64,000 nt of DNA from Corynespora cassiicola (taxonomy: Eukaryota; Ascomycota; Dothideomycetes; Pleosporales; Corynesporascaceae): NCBI GenBank assembly GCA_022059125.1, contig JAEUWY010000008.1:496001-560000 (forward strand), written 5' to 3'. Below are positions 8,876 to 19,155 of this stretch, piece by piece (within the stretch, counting starts at the first letter, position 1; each line of letters starts with the position of its first letter). The translations under genes were made by a program, and so were the position numbers. The notes beneath the pieces are model-generated. The model made no database searches. It had not been told where the DNA came from and worked only from the letters and a program-made list of their open reading frames with translations.

Positions 8876-9973
8876 TCATAGCTTTGCATGATCGCCTTGG
8901 TCGTCATTGACCAACACGTATCGATATCTTGCCTTTCCGTCTTCCATATCCACTACACTCTGGTTTGCCTCCTTCATGCTCCGCTGTTGGATCCAAGGCT
9001 TCACGCCTTTGTCCGCTGCGAACTGTAGCATCTCTTCGATTTCCTTGGGACTTCCAATCTGACTCCCTCCGATTTTGCAACCCTTCGCAATCAATGCGAA
9101 CGCCGCAATGGCTGGAAGCTTATCCTCGGGTGCCCCAACCTGGATGAACTGTCCATTTGTCCGCAACAACCTCAAGTAGCCCGAAAGCGGCATATCGGGC
9201 GACGAGACTGTTGAGACGATAAGATCCAGGCTCCGGGAATGCTTCCGCTCCCATTTCTCATCCTCCGCCGTAGCAATATACTCGTCCGCGCCCATGGCTT
9301 TCGCGTCCTGCTCCTTGTTCCTGCGCCTAGAGATGGCAACAACGCGGTCGCAACCCATTGCCTTCGCAAAGAGCACGCCAAAATGGCCTAGACCGCCCAG
9401 TCCCACAATCCCAACCTTCCTGCCAGGTCCTGCACCGTTGTTTTTGAGTGGCGCGTACACCGTAATGCCGCCGCACATCATGGGCGCCGCATCTGCGCTG
9501 CCAATCCCCGCGGGAATCTTGACTGCGAAATGCGCCGGCACGCGCACATAGTCTGCATAGCCTCCTGCACTCCAATGCCCATCTGGGTACTTTCCATTGT
9601 ATGTGCCTACCATACCGTTCGGGCAGTACGGTTCCATCCCGCTCTGGCACTCCTCGCAGTCGTCTCGCAGACAACTGGCTGCCTGCGCGCCGACGCCGAC
9701 GCGGTCACCGAGCTGAAACCGCGACGAGGAGGCGTTTCCCACGCGCACGACGTGCCCGACAATCTCGTGGCCTACACAGACGGGGTAGTGCGTATTGCCC
9801 CAGCCCGAGCGCAGCGTGTGGATGTCTGTCCCGCAAATGCCGCAGTGCGACACTTTGATGTCAATGTCAGAGTCGTGAAACGGCTTCGGCGTAAAGGCAC
9901 CCCACTTGAGGTTTCCCTGCGCAGCAGAGGCATCGTGGCCGAGCCAGCCGTGAAATTGTGTCGGGGACGTCAT
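8876..9973 (-). CDS. Zinc-dependent alcohol dehydrogenase, Adh6/cinnamyl-alcohol type
   Basis: A single-exon gene of 365 residues, the normal length for the family. CGICGTD (residues 44-50) and GHE (68-70) supply catalytic zinc ligands. The structural zinc cysteines lie at about 101-117 (CLRDDCEECQ...YC). The Rossmann motif GLGGLG is at 191-196. Family members reduce aldehydes to alcohols with NADP(H), with broad specificity for aromatic and aliphatic aldehydes. No targeting signal is seen, so cytosolic. It points toward the monooxygenase (convergent). It could work with the two upstream enzymes or be an independent detoxifying reductase. Confidence 0.93.
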   Translation of the reverse strand: MTSPTQFHGWLGHDASAAQGNLKWGAFTPKPFHDSDIDIKVSHCGICGTDIHTLRSGWGNTHYPVCVGHEIVGHVVRVGNASSSRFQLGDRVGVGAQAASCLRDDCEECQSGMEPYCPNGMVGTYNGKYPDGHWSAGGYADYVRVPAHFAVKIPAGIGSADAAPMMCGGITVYAPLKNNGAGPGRKVGIVGLGGLGHFGVLFAKAMGCDRVVAISRRRNKEQDAKAMGADEYIATAEDEKWERKHSRSLDLIVSTVSSPDMPLSGYLRLLRTNGQFIQVGAPEDKLPAIAAFALIAKGCKIGGSQIGSPKEIEEMLQFAADKGVKPWIQQRSMKEANQSVVDMEDGKARYRYVLVNDDQGDHAKL

Positions 9974-10599
9974 CGCGTGGGTGGGACGGTTGCGCAGTCG
10001 GAGGGCCTATGGTGGTTGGTGTCAGGGGCGCACGACAGACCGGGGGGCGTTGAACAAGTTCGTGATAGTTTGATCAAGAGGAAAGGTGCTCACGAGGCTT
10101 CAATCAAACCGGATCGGTGTCGAAGTCGCGGGGTCGATGGCATATTGATTCAGCAGCGACGTCCTGGGCCGAGCTTCTGAGTCGCGAGGGAGAGCTTATC
10201 CGAGGTTCGCTGTTAGCGGCGCTCTAGATCGTGTTGGCATCTTGTCCTGCGCTGTGGGACAATAGGGCCGTGGTCTTTTTGGACCCAGGCAACACATCTC
10301 CATATCGCAAGATTGAAGGCAGTCTGATGTTGGATGGGATGGGATGGGATGGGATGGGATCAGTACGTGGTGAGCTGGGGTGGTTGTGCGGAGAAGTGCG
10401 GAGGAGTGTGCGGCGCGCTTAGCTCCGCGGAAACATTCCGCCGGGATTCTCAGTTGTCGTTTAACTCCCTTGGTGGTGTAGGCTGTGAGACCATCCAGCT
10501 ATTATCTTTGAACGAGTATCATGTCAGTCTCATATTGCAAATACATTAAATCTGGCAAGCACAATGCCATCCGCTGTTATCAATTTGGAGTCAATGATC
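9974..10599. other. Upstream region of the alcohol dehydrogenase; no gene
   Basis: Contains the minus-strand promoter of the alcohol dehydrogenase and the 3' end of the glycosylase gene transcribed from the right. The only distinct element is the GGGAT pentamer run at 10332-10360. Long plus-strand frames here are antisense shadows of the dehydrogenase. Confidence 0.6.
10332..10360. repeat. GGATG pentanucleotide microsatellite
   Basis: Nearly six uninterrupted GGATG units in 29 bases, about 360 bases upstream of the dehydrogenase start. It does not match the fungal telomere unit TTAGGG. Confidence 0.9.
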
Positions 10600-11346
10600 C
10601 TATATCCTCTTCCGTTTCCCAGATGCATCATCCCAATCCCACCCATCCTCTCTCCATCGCCACTTCAAGTACAGTCTCAAGTCTTTATCTGCAGGGACTA
10701 CCCTCTTCCACTCCAGTTCCTCCCCATCCAGTAAATCGACCTCTCGCAACCGATCTCGATGGAAGATACGAAAACTATCCAAAGCGTACGGGCCCATTCC
10801 GGGTAGATGCGCAATCTCCCACCCTTCCCTTTCATCCGCAGGCCCCAAGATTTCCCCTGGTTTAACATCTGCTCCACAGCCTCGCAGTGGATAGTGAAGT
10901 TTCCGATATCGTCTCTCCCTGCAGGGAGGTGCGGCTACCCACGTCTTCGCCAAAGCGATAAGCCGAGCCGCACGAATGTTCTGCAGGCCAATTGGCTGCA
11001 ATATTGGCGTTAGGTCCTTGATGGCAGCCAGAGCTAGCCTGGCTGGATCAGGATACAAGGCCAAGATACGAAACAAGACCGGTCGTGCAGCAAGGCCGTG
11101 TGTTTGGTTCCAAAGAATCGCCTGTATGACCAGTGCGTACAAGCTAGTATATATTCTTTCTTGGATGAGTCCATAAGTGGCCGGCTGGAGCTCGAAAGGT
11201 AGGCCTTGGGGTTGGGGTATGTGTATTGGCCGATTGACACTGATCTTCGTTTGTGATGGAATGGAACCATGGCGGAGGGCTTGTTTTGCTCGTGATAATT
11301 TGGGTCTAGAGGTCGGCTTCGACGACCCAGATCTTGTGATGACCAT
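10600..11346 (-). CDS. MBD4-like HhH-GPD DNA glycosylase
   Basis: An intronless 248-residue protein. The helix-hairpin-helix and catalytic region reads LPGMGPYALDSFRIF at residues 181-195; the Asp at 190 aligns with the catalytic aspartate of MBD4, whose motif there is DSYRIF. Later VPADKDLRLYLKW matches the MBD4 C-terminal block. Upstream, KLHYP (about 149-153) and KPGE (162-165) are typical of fungal members. The first 40 residues are basic and probably nuclear-targeting. MBD4 glycosylase domains remove thymine or uracil opposite guanine, the product of 5-methylcytosine or cytosine deamination. There is no methyl-CpG-binding domain. Confidence 0.85.
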   Translation of the reverse strand: MVITRSGSSKPTSRPKLSRAKQALRHGSIPSQTKISVNRPIHIPQPQGLPFELQPATYGLIQERIYTSLYALVIQAILWNQTHGLAARPVLFRILALYPDPARLALAAIKDLTPILQPIGLQNIRAARLIALAKTWVAAPPCRERRYRKLHYPLRGCGADVKPGEILGPADEREGWEIAHLPGMGPYALDSFRIFHRDRLREVDLLDGEELEWKRVVPADKDLRLYLKWRWREDGWDWDDASGKRKRI

Positions 11347-12261
11347 GACTATGAATTTCCTAAATCAGCACACGCGCACAAGATGGTTACTGATATGGCG
11401 TTCGAGTCCTTGACATTGGCTTTATGAGAGTCATTGTAGTCGATTGGAGAAGGTTTTCATGACGTCAGCGCCCTCAGATGATCCTATCATGAATCGGATA
11501 CCCTGTTCAGACACGACAGTGGCAATCATGCTTGAATTAGAGAACATTGGCCGGTATCAAAGTAGAGGCTCAATTGTTGCCGCCTCACATAAGCCCTTGA
11601 GACGGCTAGCCTCCGCGCCATGGTCAGCATCAGTGGCACAACGCCAATCTAGAGAATCAGATGGGTGCTGCATATCACAGTGCTTGTTAATTGACTATTT
11701 TTCATTGGCTGGAAATCAGGGTCGCGAGTCTATCTGTCTCATTTTGGAGGCTGGTGAAGTTATCGGCGCGCGCCACGTGAAACATTTTGCCGTCAGCCGC
11801 AATGTGGAGCATTAAGGTTTGAAGATCACTGAGTGTGGATCACTAGCAGCTCCACACTAGGCGATTTTCACACGGAGCGACGGCCTTTTCTTACGCGTTC
11901 CCTGCGGCCAGGGGTTGAGTTATCGCTTTTGACAGCCACAAGCTTGTGCCAAGTACAGACTTGGCACGTAGTTGCTTCCATGGTGGCACTTGTTTTGTTA
12001 CAAAACACGGTCTAGCTAACGCTTCTGGGGATGAAACGATTGTAGGTGTGGAATTTGGCAGCGGGTATGGGGTGTGAGGACGAATGCTTGTCGCAATCAA
12101 GCTCCGCGTCTGAAGCTTAGTAGCGACAACAGGTCGGCCCATGACAAACGTATCAAACTACGAGTTGAAATGCGAGTGCGAATGCGCAGAACGAGCTCAC
12201 GCAGTTGCGAATTAAATGATCATCTTGATCCTATATTCGCTACTTCAATTAAAGGAAGCCA
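11347..12261. other. Intergenic, no gene seen
   Basis: About 0.9 kb. It holds the promoter of the minus-strand glycosylase and the 3' flank of the membrane-protein gene. The open frame at 11444-11815 shows no family motif. No repeats of note. Confidence 0.55.
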
Positions 12262-12983
12262 TCAATTTGATATTCGTAGAACCGGCTCCGTGTCGTCGAT
12301 GGCTCTGAATCCATTTTCCTCTCCCTCAGTCATATCGGGCTGCTTTAAATTGTCAACGAGATCATCAAGGTCTAGGAGAAGCACCTACCTGCTCTCGGCG
12401 TTTATTTTTAGTCTTCTTCCGTCTCCACAGAATGATTGAACCGCCGAGAAGTAATGCCACGCCAGCTACACAACGTAAGCATTTCGGACCGGGAGTCTCA
12501 TCCAGTTAACTTACCAATGACACCAAGAGCGACGAGAAATCGTATGGCAAGAGGCGAAAGGGAATTCTTTTTTATGGTACCCGCTTGCGCTACGCCTTGT
12601 CCAGTTTCTTGTGGTGTCGCTGTTCCAGTAGAAGTAATTTCCGTAGGTGCTAGCGATGAGGTAGGCTGCTGTGATATTGTTATAAAGACAGTGTGATCTG
12701 CCTCTGGAGTTTCCTGTCCTTCTGCAAGCGGTCTGAGGGTCTGAGTAACTGTAACAAAGCTTGTCTTTGTCGGCGATGCACTCTGTTTTGCACTCGAAAC
12801 TGATGTTGTGGATGGCTTCGAGGTCGAGACGGTGGATAGAAACGATGCTCTTGTGGGACTAGAGCTAGGAATTCTTGACGTGAATGGATTTCGTGTGGGT
12901 GAAGGAATTTGTGTCGGTGAGGGAGTTTGTGTAGGTGGCTGTTGATCCGTCAGTCTGGCAGGTATCTTCGAGGTTGGACACAT
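12262..12983 (-). CDS. Ser/Thr/Pro-rich single-pass membrane protein (N-terminus unresolved)
   Basis: At least three exons: a long one ending at 12515, then 12465-12389, then one ending at the stop 12262-12264. The long exon has a mucin-like stretch of Pro, Ser and Thr with PTQTPSPTQ-like repeats, a likely O-glycosylated extracellular stalk. Splicing builds a membrane helix (FLVALGVI joined to AGVALLLGGSIILW) followed by the basic stop-transfer WRRKKTKNKRR and a short acidic cytoplasmic tail. This layout is shared by fungal cell-wall sensor-like proteins (Wsc/Mid2 type). The N-terminal signal and ectodomain should lie upstream, around 12984-13600, but I could not join them in frame, so 12983 is not a proven start. 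Confidence 0.65.
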
Positions 12984-13814
12984 ACAAGAATAATTTGAGG
13001 TGATGCTTCCGTCTTGGGTGTATCTCCACCTGTACTTGATTCTTTACTCTCCCGATCGTCAAAGCTCTCGGAAGGGATTTGGATAGGGGATGGGCGCCGC
13101 CTTCTCATTGTCTTTCTCAATTTATTGAACACGCACCGGAAGATGCTATAAAATCAATGCGGCAATGTAAAGCAAAATTCTCTTTTGTGTGATTAGATAA
13201 GGCGCTTTTCGAGAGGATCTTGGGAGATTTGGGTCAAAATTTAGCTTAAATTGAGTGGATTCTGATGAACGGTAGCGAAATAAAGGGGATTTCGGACACC
13301 CAAGGGTGCAGGACGAATGAGTCAAACACGTGATTCCTATCACCGAGAGAACTCAGATAATAAATTTTGTTTGGGATTTGTCGGGCTTCGAATCGGTACT
13401 GTTCCGGCGTAACCTTCCTCGCATTTACTAGCATTCTCTGCTGCAAAGACCCTGCGTCTGAAACGGTCCTAAGCCAGCAAAACTGCACCTTAGCTACAAT
13501 GATCGGCAGCATTACGCATCCTCGACGCCTCGTCCACATCCGACATGGATCTCAAAATGCATGGAATTCCCAAGGTTTCGACTATTCTGTTCTAGATTCG
13601 CACTCATATTGAGAGGTAATTCATCTTCCAGTAATCCATTGACTACACTGATATCAACTTCATCTTCCATTTCTATTCAACATCTCTGGGCTGGGAGGTC
13701 ACGAGCCGTGGGACTCTACCTCAACACCCTTGAAAACTTCCCATCAGGTTTTAGGTTATTTCTCCACACCGGTCATTTTTTTAACGGCACCTTTTTTTGT
13801 CTACTCTTCTGAAA
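12984..13814. other. Region between membrane protein and MFS transporter; probable missing 5' exon(s)
   Basis: The two genes diverge from here. Minus-strand frames at 12950-13132 (Ser/Thr-rich, starting near MRRRRPSP) and 13246-13539 could hold the missing N-terminus of the membrane protein, but no join with good splice signals and phase was found. The stretch just before 13815 is T-rich, as in a short leader of the transporter. Confidence 0.45.
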
Positions 13815-15826
13815 ATGTCTGCTCAGCATTCATGGTCCGAACCTTCCGAAAAAACACAACGGCGATATACTACACTCGAGGGCTGGAAAGAGCTCAGCAA
13901 CGGAGTCTACGCCTCTGGGCCCAATGTCCGCAAAATTTCGGTTGCCATTCGCAACCAATTTGACCCTGAGATTTACGAAGACGATAGGACATCCTTGACT
14001 TGCCCAAGCATATCAGAATATCCATCAAGAAACTCCAATGTCGATGTGGAAAGCATTGGCGGCGATACCAAATCAAAGTACCTATCTACTAGTGAAAGAC
14101 CGTATCATGTTTTCTCGCGAAAGCAAAAGTGGGGTGTTGTTGCTATGATTGGAGTCGCTGGTTTGTTTTCGGGACTTTCATCCAACATCTACTTTCCAGC
14201 ATTAGACGCTATCGCCAACGTATGATGGCCAGCCTCCAGAAATCATGAAATAATTGCTAATAGATTCTCATAGGACCTCCATGTCAGCTCGGATAGCGTC
14301 TCTTTGACTATCACTTCTTATCTGATCGTCCAAGGATTGTCGCCACTGATATGGGGACCTTTGTCAGACAATATCGGTCGAAGACCCATCTATCTCGCTT
14401 CCTTTGGTCTATACATCATCTCAAACATTGCTCTTAGCTTTTCGCCCAGTTTTGTAGTACTGTTGGCTTTCAGAGGATTACAAGCGGCTGGAAGCGCATC
14501 AACAGTGAGCATTGGTATGCTTGCTCTACACATCATTGCTCGTTTGTCGGCTAAAACAAGTACAGGAAACGGAGTGATCCAGGATATTACCCCACCAGCT
14601 GAGAGGGGAGGATTCATAAGCTTTTACCAAGCAAGTAGGTTTTCAGAATGTGTACACCTGTATTCATGTTAATCAATCGCTACTTTTAGTTCGAAACTTC
14701 AGTATAGCTGCAGGCCCTATCCTTGGTGGTGCACTAGCAAATTCACTAGGATTTCGGTAGGCATCGAGAATGATATACAATGATGAGATTGCGAAGCTGA
14801 CTTCAATATAGGGCCATCTTCATTTTTCTAGTTATATTGTCGTCTTTGGTCATTATTGCAATCTTCGTATTCCTCCCGGAAACGCTTCGCAGTATCGCTG
14901 GTGATGGCAGACTTCGCCTGACAGGAATTTATCAGCCGCTCATACGCAGAGTGACAAATGATCCCCCCTACCTGGAAGAGCGCGATGATGTATTCGATCG
15001 ACCCAAAGTGACCGCTAAGACTTTTACTGCTCCGTTTCTACTCTTGAAGGAGAAAGACATTTTGATGAGTTTGGTTTTCGGTGGCTTCCCTTATGCAATC
15101 TGGAGCATGGTTACCTCGAGCACAACAAGTATTTTCAAGGACGCGTTCCACTTGAACGAGCTCCTTCTAGGTTTAGCATTCATACCAAATGGTAAGTACA
15201 GTCCAAGTAGACTAGACTCAATTGGCTCACTGTTTTCGCATTCAGGTCTCGGAACAATAGCAGGCTCCACTATAATCGGAAATCTTATGAATCAGTCCTA
15301 CATCGCCACGGAAAAAGATTACAAGAAGCGCCACAACCTCCCTCTATCGCATCAAATCAGCAAATCGGCGATGCCACTGGACTTTCCTATTGAGCATGCG
15401 CGGCTCTGCCATATCAAATGGATAACAGCTGCATTCGTATTGAGCACTTCACTTTACGGCTTGTCGTTTTCCTTTCCGGCTCTGGTTTCGAAACCAGGAT
15501 GGATTGCTATTCCACTAATCCTGCAGTTCCTCATCGCAGCAACATCAAATGCGGTTTTTGCGATCAATCAGACGCTTATATCCGACCTTTGTCCTGGCAA
15601 GGGTGCATCAAGTACTGCGGTTAATAACCTGGTTAGATGCTCGATTGCTGCTGGGGGAGTCGCAATTGTGGATAGGTTGATCGCAGCTGTTGGAATAGGA
15701 GCCACATTCTTCGGTCTTGGGCTTGTTATGGTGAGCGTGACGCCGTTGGCAATCATTCAGTGGTACTGGGGTGAAGGCTGGAGAAGGGAAAGAATGATGA
15801 AGCAACTCTCAGATGAGCAAAAGTGA
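13815..15826 (+). CDS. MFS drug/organic-cation transporter, Qdr-like (DHA1)
   Basis: Six exons, 13815-14219, 14274-14514, 14566-14634, 14690-14756, 14812-15191 and 15246-15826, give 580 residues with consistent phases. A hydrophilic N-terminus of about 100 residues precedes about twelve membrane helices. The MFS loop motif appears as GPLSDNIGRRP, and RGLQAAGSASTVSIGNG is joined across an intron; NGVIQDITPPAERGG is typical of the Qdr/Aqr1 group. These plasma-membrane proton antiporters export drugs, weak acids, polyamines or monovalent cations in yeasts. The ATG at 13815 has an A-rich context. Substrate here is unknown. Confidence 0.92.
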
Positions 15827-16273
15827 CGGGTCGATATATTGAACGCACACCAATTTAGCAAACATCAGGTGATTCGTCCTGGTCTAGTGTAGAAGTTTTT
15901 GCGAGACTTTCTTTTTCTGTGCATCGAAGTTGTGTCTCACATTGTTTCGAACGAATCTGGCCACTCGGAGGAACGTTTTTTCCGATCGAGTGCTAACCGT
16001 GATGCGTGCGTGAGTCGCGCCACCGCGTCTTCATTGACTGTACATCCCCCAATTTGCGCATGCGCAAACAAGCCTGTCTTCAACATACTCAGCTACCGTC
16101 AGAAGAAATCCTTCAATGAGCCGATGAATTTGTACCTCTAAACAAACCAGAACGGCGAACTTATTATCTCTTTCCACCTTCACGTTCAACCAAAGTCGGG
16201 GCTCTTATCTGGCTTTTACGATCAACAAGAGCCGGAGCTCTCATGCAATGGCGTTTTTACAAAGTTCGTCGAG
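15827..16273. other. Intergenic, no gene seen
   Basis: About 450 bases between two plus-strand genes; it should hold the terminator of the transporter and the promoter of the F-box-like gene. No repeats or strong motifs seen. Confidence 0.55.
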
Positions 16274-17509
16274 ATGACCTTGGAGTTGCAACTGCTCGTT
16301 GTTCCTTTCTGCGACCGTTCAACTCTCTTTCAGCTCATGCACACATCCCATTTATTGCGAATAGAAGCTCAGAAATTGTTTTGGTCTGACCCAATGGTAT
16401 GGTACCAGGCAAATAATGCCGGGATACTTGGGTATGAGTATGGGCTAAACAATGATGACGAGGATGCCGACGAGAATGCCGAAGAGGATTCTGACGAAGA
16501 CTCAGACGAGGGTTACGAGGATTACTACAGACATGGGCTCTTCGTTCCTGATTGGATTGCCCCCGATTTCTTGCATCACGTGCAGCGTTTGGAGGTATTG
16601 CTTACTAGTTGGACGTATGCAAACACCTGTCTGCACTATTTTCGGAGGGATTTACCCAAGGAAGAGCTGTCTTCGTCGGAAGACGACGAGGAAGACCTTA
16701 AGCCGGAGAGCTTAGAAGAGCGGATCGGAAGATTTTGGCAATCTTTGCAAAGCTTCTTTCCTGGCGTGAAACATGTCGTTTTGAACGATGATCAACGTCT
16801 CCCAGAGCCAAAAATAAGGTCTAACATCCAAAAACTCGTGGCTCGGTGTCCTCCAGAGATATCGATTTCCGTATCAGCTCTCTACAAATATGATGGGTAC
16901 GCATTGGAGCGAAGCCTTTTTGAACAGCATGGGAACGACCGTACAAAACGGGCATTAACAAAATTTACTGCAGTCTGTAATCATTCAAAGATCCTTCTTC
17001 CACCAAGAGTCTTTCAAGGGGTTGATGATATTGATGCATACATAGCCTATCGTGCATCCTTTAGAATCTATTTCGCATATGCAGATCGGTTCTTGAGGCT
17101 GGAGGCAAAGGAAAGAGAGCATTTCAAAGGCAGAAACAAAACAATATACTGCCAGGAGTGCTTTGACGAAGCCCCACCAGGAGATACATTGCGCCCAATG
17201 ACACAACCAGGAGAATGGATGTCTCACGCAGTTCGGGCAGGGCATGGTTTGCCTCACGAGATCAATAAATTCTCCGAGGATATAGACAAAGGTCTTTGCC
17301 TGCGAGAAGAAATGATAGAGGGCTGGTATGTGTTGTTTGATATTGATGGGGACTGTGTCAATCTCCAAACAAAAGAGCTGGGCGATGTTCACGACATGCG
17401 TGTGGCAGATCTGATTGTTTATACGAGGATAAAATGTAAAGATAGAGGTGGAAATGACTGCTACCATGAAGATGAATATGGGATATGGACTCGAGAATTG
17501 AGCATTTGA
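16274..17509 (+). CDS. F-box-like hypothetical protein with acidic insert
   Basis: A single-exon frame of 411 residues. The first 40 residues (LELQLLVVPFCDRSTLFQLMHTSHLLRIEAQKLFW contains the pattern) resemble a fungal F-box-like helix bundle, which would dock Skp1 in ubiquitin ligases. A dense Asp/Glu run covers about residues 60-80, and a second acidic patch lies near 134-142. The remainder has CxxC in YCQECFDEAP but no repeat or enzyme motif I recognise. A short ATG frame (16248) reading MAFLQSSS ends just past the chosen ATG, so the true N-terminus may be a little longer if there is an assembly or frame error. Function unknown. Confidence 0.75.
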   Translation: MTLELQLLVVPFCDRSTLFQLMHTSHLLRIEAQKLFWSDPMVWYQANNAGILGYEYGLNNDDEDADENAEEDSDEDSDEGYEDYYRHGLFVPDWIAPDFLHHVQRLEVLLTSWTYANTCLHYFRRDLPKEELSSSEDDEEDLKPESLEERIGRFWQSLQSFFPGVKHVVLNDDQRLPEPKIRSNIQKLVARCPPEISISVSALYKYDGYALERSLFEQHGNDRTKRALTKFTAVCNHSKILLPPRVFQGVDDIDAYIAYRASFRIYFAYADRFLRLEAKEREHFKGRNKTIYCQECFDEAPPGDTLRPMTQPGEWMSHAVRAGHGLPHEINKFSEDIDKGLCLREEMIEGWYVLFDIDGDCVNLQTKELGDVHDMRVADLIVYTRIKCKDRGGNDCYHEDEYGIWTRELSI

Positions 17510-17835
17510 GAATGGCTGTCAAGAAGGAATTGGAACAACGCCATGCGATCTGACAGAGTTCTGGAATTAGCAAATTCCACGCAAACATCATCCAGCAGCT
17601 AGCTCAGTAGATTCAATCGTTATTCATTGGTATTCAGTAGCTAGCCCAACATACACATCAAATCGTCGAGTCGGTTTCTCTATCTTGCATCATTCATCAG
17701 CCAGCAATCTGACATACGTGATTATTCTTCCTTCTCCGCGCTCGGCTCGATTATCTTTGGTGTACCATAGAACGTGAATGTGTATGTAAGTCCAAAGTGC
17801 CAATTTGGTGTGATATTCGAAAGACGAGTAATGGC
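17510..17835. other. Convergent 3' intergenic region
   Basis: About 325 bases between converging genes. AT-rich, with a direct repeat of CAGTAGCTAGCC-like sequence around 17598-17645. No gene seen. Confidence 0.5.
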
Positions 17836-18743
17836 TCAGGCAGCCTGCGCCTTGGGAGCGTTCACCGAATAGTCTTGGAGGAACTCGCTGTCGTTCTCGA
17901 ATTCTTCCCGAACCTTCAAGTTGCGTTAGCAAATGGCACAGTCCAGATGGTGATGCGGGCACTCACAATGTCCAACCCACCGACCAATTCACCGTCCACC
18001 CACAACTGCGGAAAGGTGGGCCAGTCGGCAAACTCCTTCAGACCTTGCCTGACTTCGTCATCTGCCAAGATGTTGAAGAAGCCATACCGGATGCCCTTTT
18101 CTCGCAAAATCCCCACTGTCTGTCGACTGAAACCACACTGCGGGGAACTTGGGGTGCCCTTCATGAAAAGCATGACAGGAGCAGCCTTCACCAATTCTCC
18201 CAGTCTCTTGAACAACTCCTCCTTGTTTGTGGGCTCGCCGGAGCTATACTCGGGGGCAGTCTTGGGGTCGGTGGCAGACGGCGCGTAGCCGGCGAGGTTC
18301 TTTGCGCCGTTGGTGGCTCCATTGGGAGCATCCGCGACTGACTGTGGCGGCTTGGTCACGGTCTGCGCAGGAGGGAGACCTGCCCTCGATGCGTCCCCGG
18401 ATCCTGCGCCGGCGTATCTCTCGACTGCTGTGCGCACCTTGGCGGCGTCGGAACCCGAGACTGTCTCAAGAGCCTTGCCGTCCCGCTGGAGTACGAGGAA
18501 GGGAACAGCGGTCACGTCATACTGCTCGGCGATATCCGGCAGCTCTTCGGCGTCGAGGGCGAGGAAGGTTATGGGAGCGCTGGCAGGGTACGTGCTGGCC
18601 AGGGCAGAGAGGATTACGGACATCTGCTTGCATGGCGCAGCCCATGGCGCATGGAAGTAGATGACGGCGAGGGTGGAGGGTGGCAGCGACGCGATCGTGG
18701 ACTTGAAGGCAGCCTCGTCGGCGATGTCCCTCAAAGTCGCCAT
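17836..18743 (-). CDS. grx4: Monothiol glutaredoxin Grx3/Grx4-like
   Basis: Two exons, 18743-17967 and 17913-17836, encode 284 residues. The first about 110 residues form a thioredoxin-like domain with WAAPCKQM in place of the dithiol centre. A low-complexity linker follows, then a glutaredoxin domain with KGTPSSPQCGFS (the CGFS active site is at 203-206), WPTFPQLW and the GGLDI glutathione-binding block. Grx3/4 proteins bind a glutathione-coordinated Fe2S2 cluster with BolA partners in cytosol and nucleus, deliver iron to the cytosolic assembly pathway, and control iron-responsive transcription factors. Splicing restores the C-terminal helix (VREEFENDSEFL). It diverges from rpf2. Confidence 0.95.
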
Positions 18744-19155
18744 GTCTGTGGTGGGTGGCGTGACGCGGTGTCGTAGACGAGCTGAGGGTCAGGGAGCACG
18801 CTTGCGCGGCAGGAATGGCGGAGTCGGAGTGGGAGTGAGTTGTGCGGAGAGGGCGGAGGAGTGGGCCAGCGGTGGACGAGAGGCAATTGATTTCAAAGGA
18901 AGAATGATCTGATAAATGATGATTAGTTTGTCACTGACGTGCTTTGCTGGTGGCGCGCCCCGCCGATGGCCGGCTCTGCCCCTCCGGAAAAACCAGACGG
19001 CGCATAATCAGATCCGAGGGGTTTCCCCGGCCGCCGACGCCTCGAAAAAAGTTCCGCCAAGATTTCGACTTTCTACTTCGCTCGAGCTCGGACTGCAATT
19101 CTCGACTCCGCCCTGCGATATTTTGACGAGCGCCCGCGACGCATAACAGTTCAAA
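18744..19155. promoter_or_regulatory. Divergent grx4/rpf2 promoter
   Basis: Start codons lie 412 bases apart and face away from each other, so both promoters are here. It is GC-rich near each gene. No named factor site is called. Confidence 0.65.

Noticed and set aside
10332..10360. GGATG array considered as telomere-like interstitial repeat
   Set aside because: Unit does not match TTAGGG and it sits in an ordinary promoter region.
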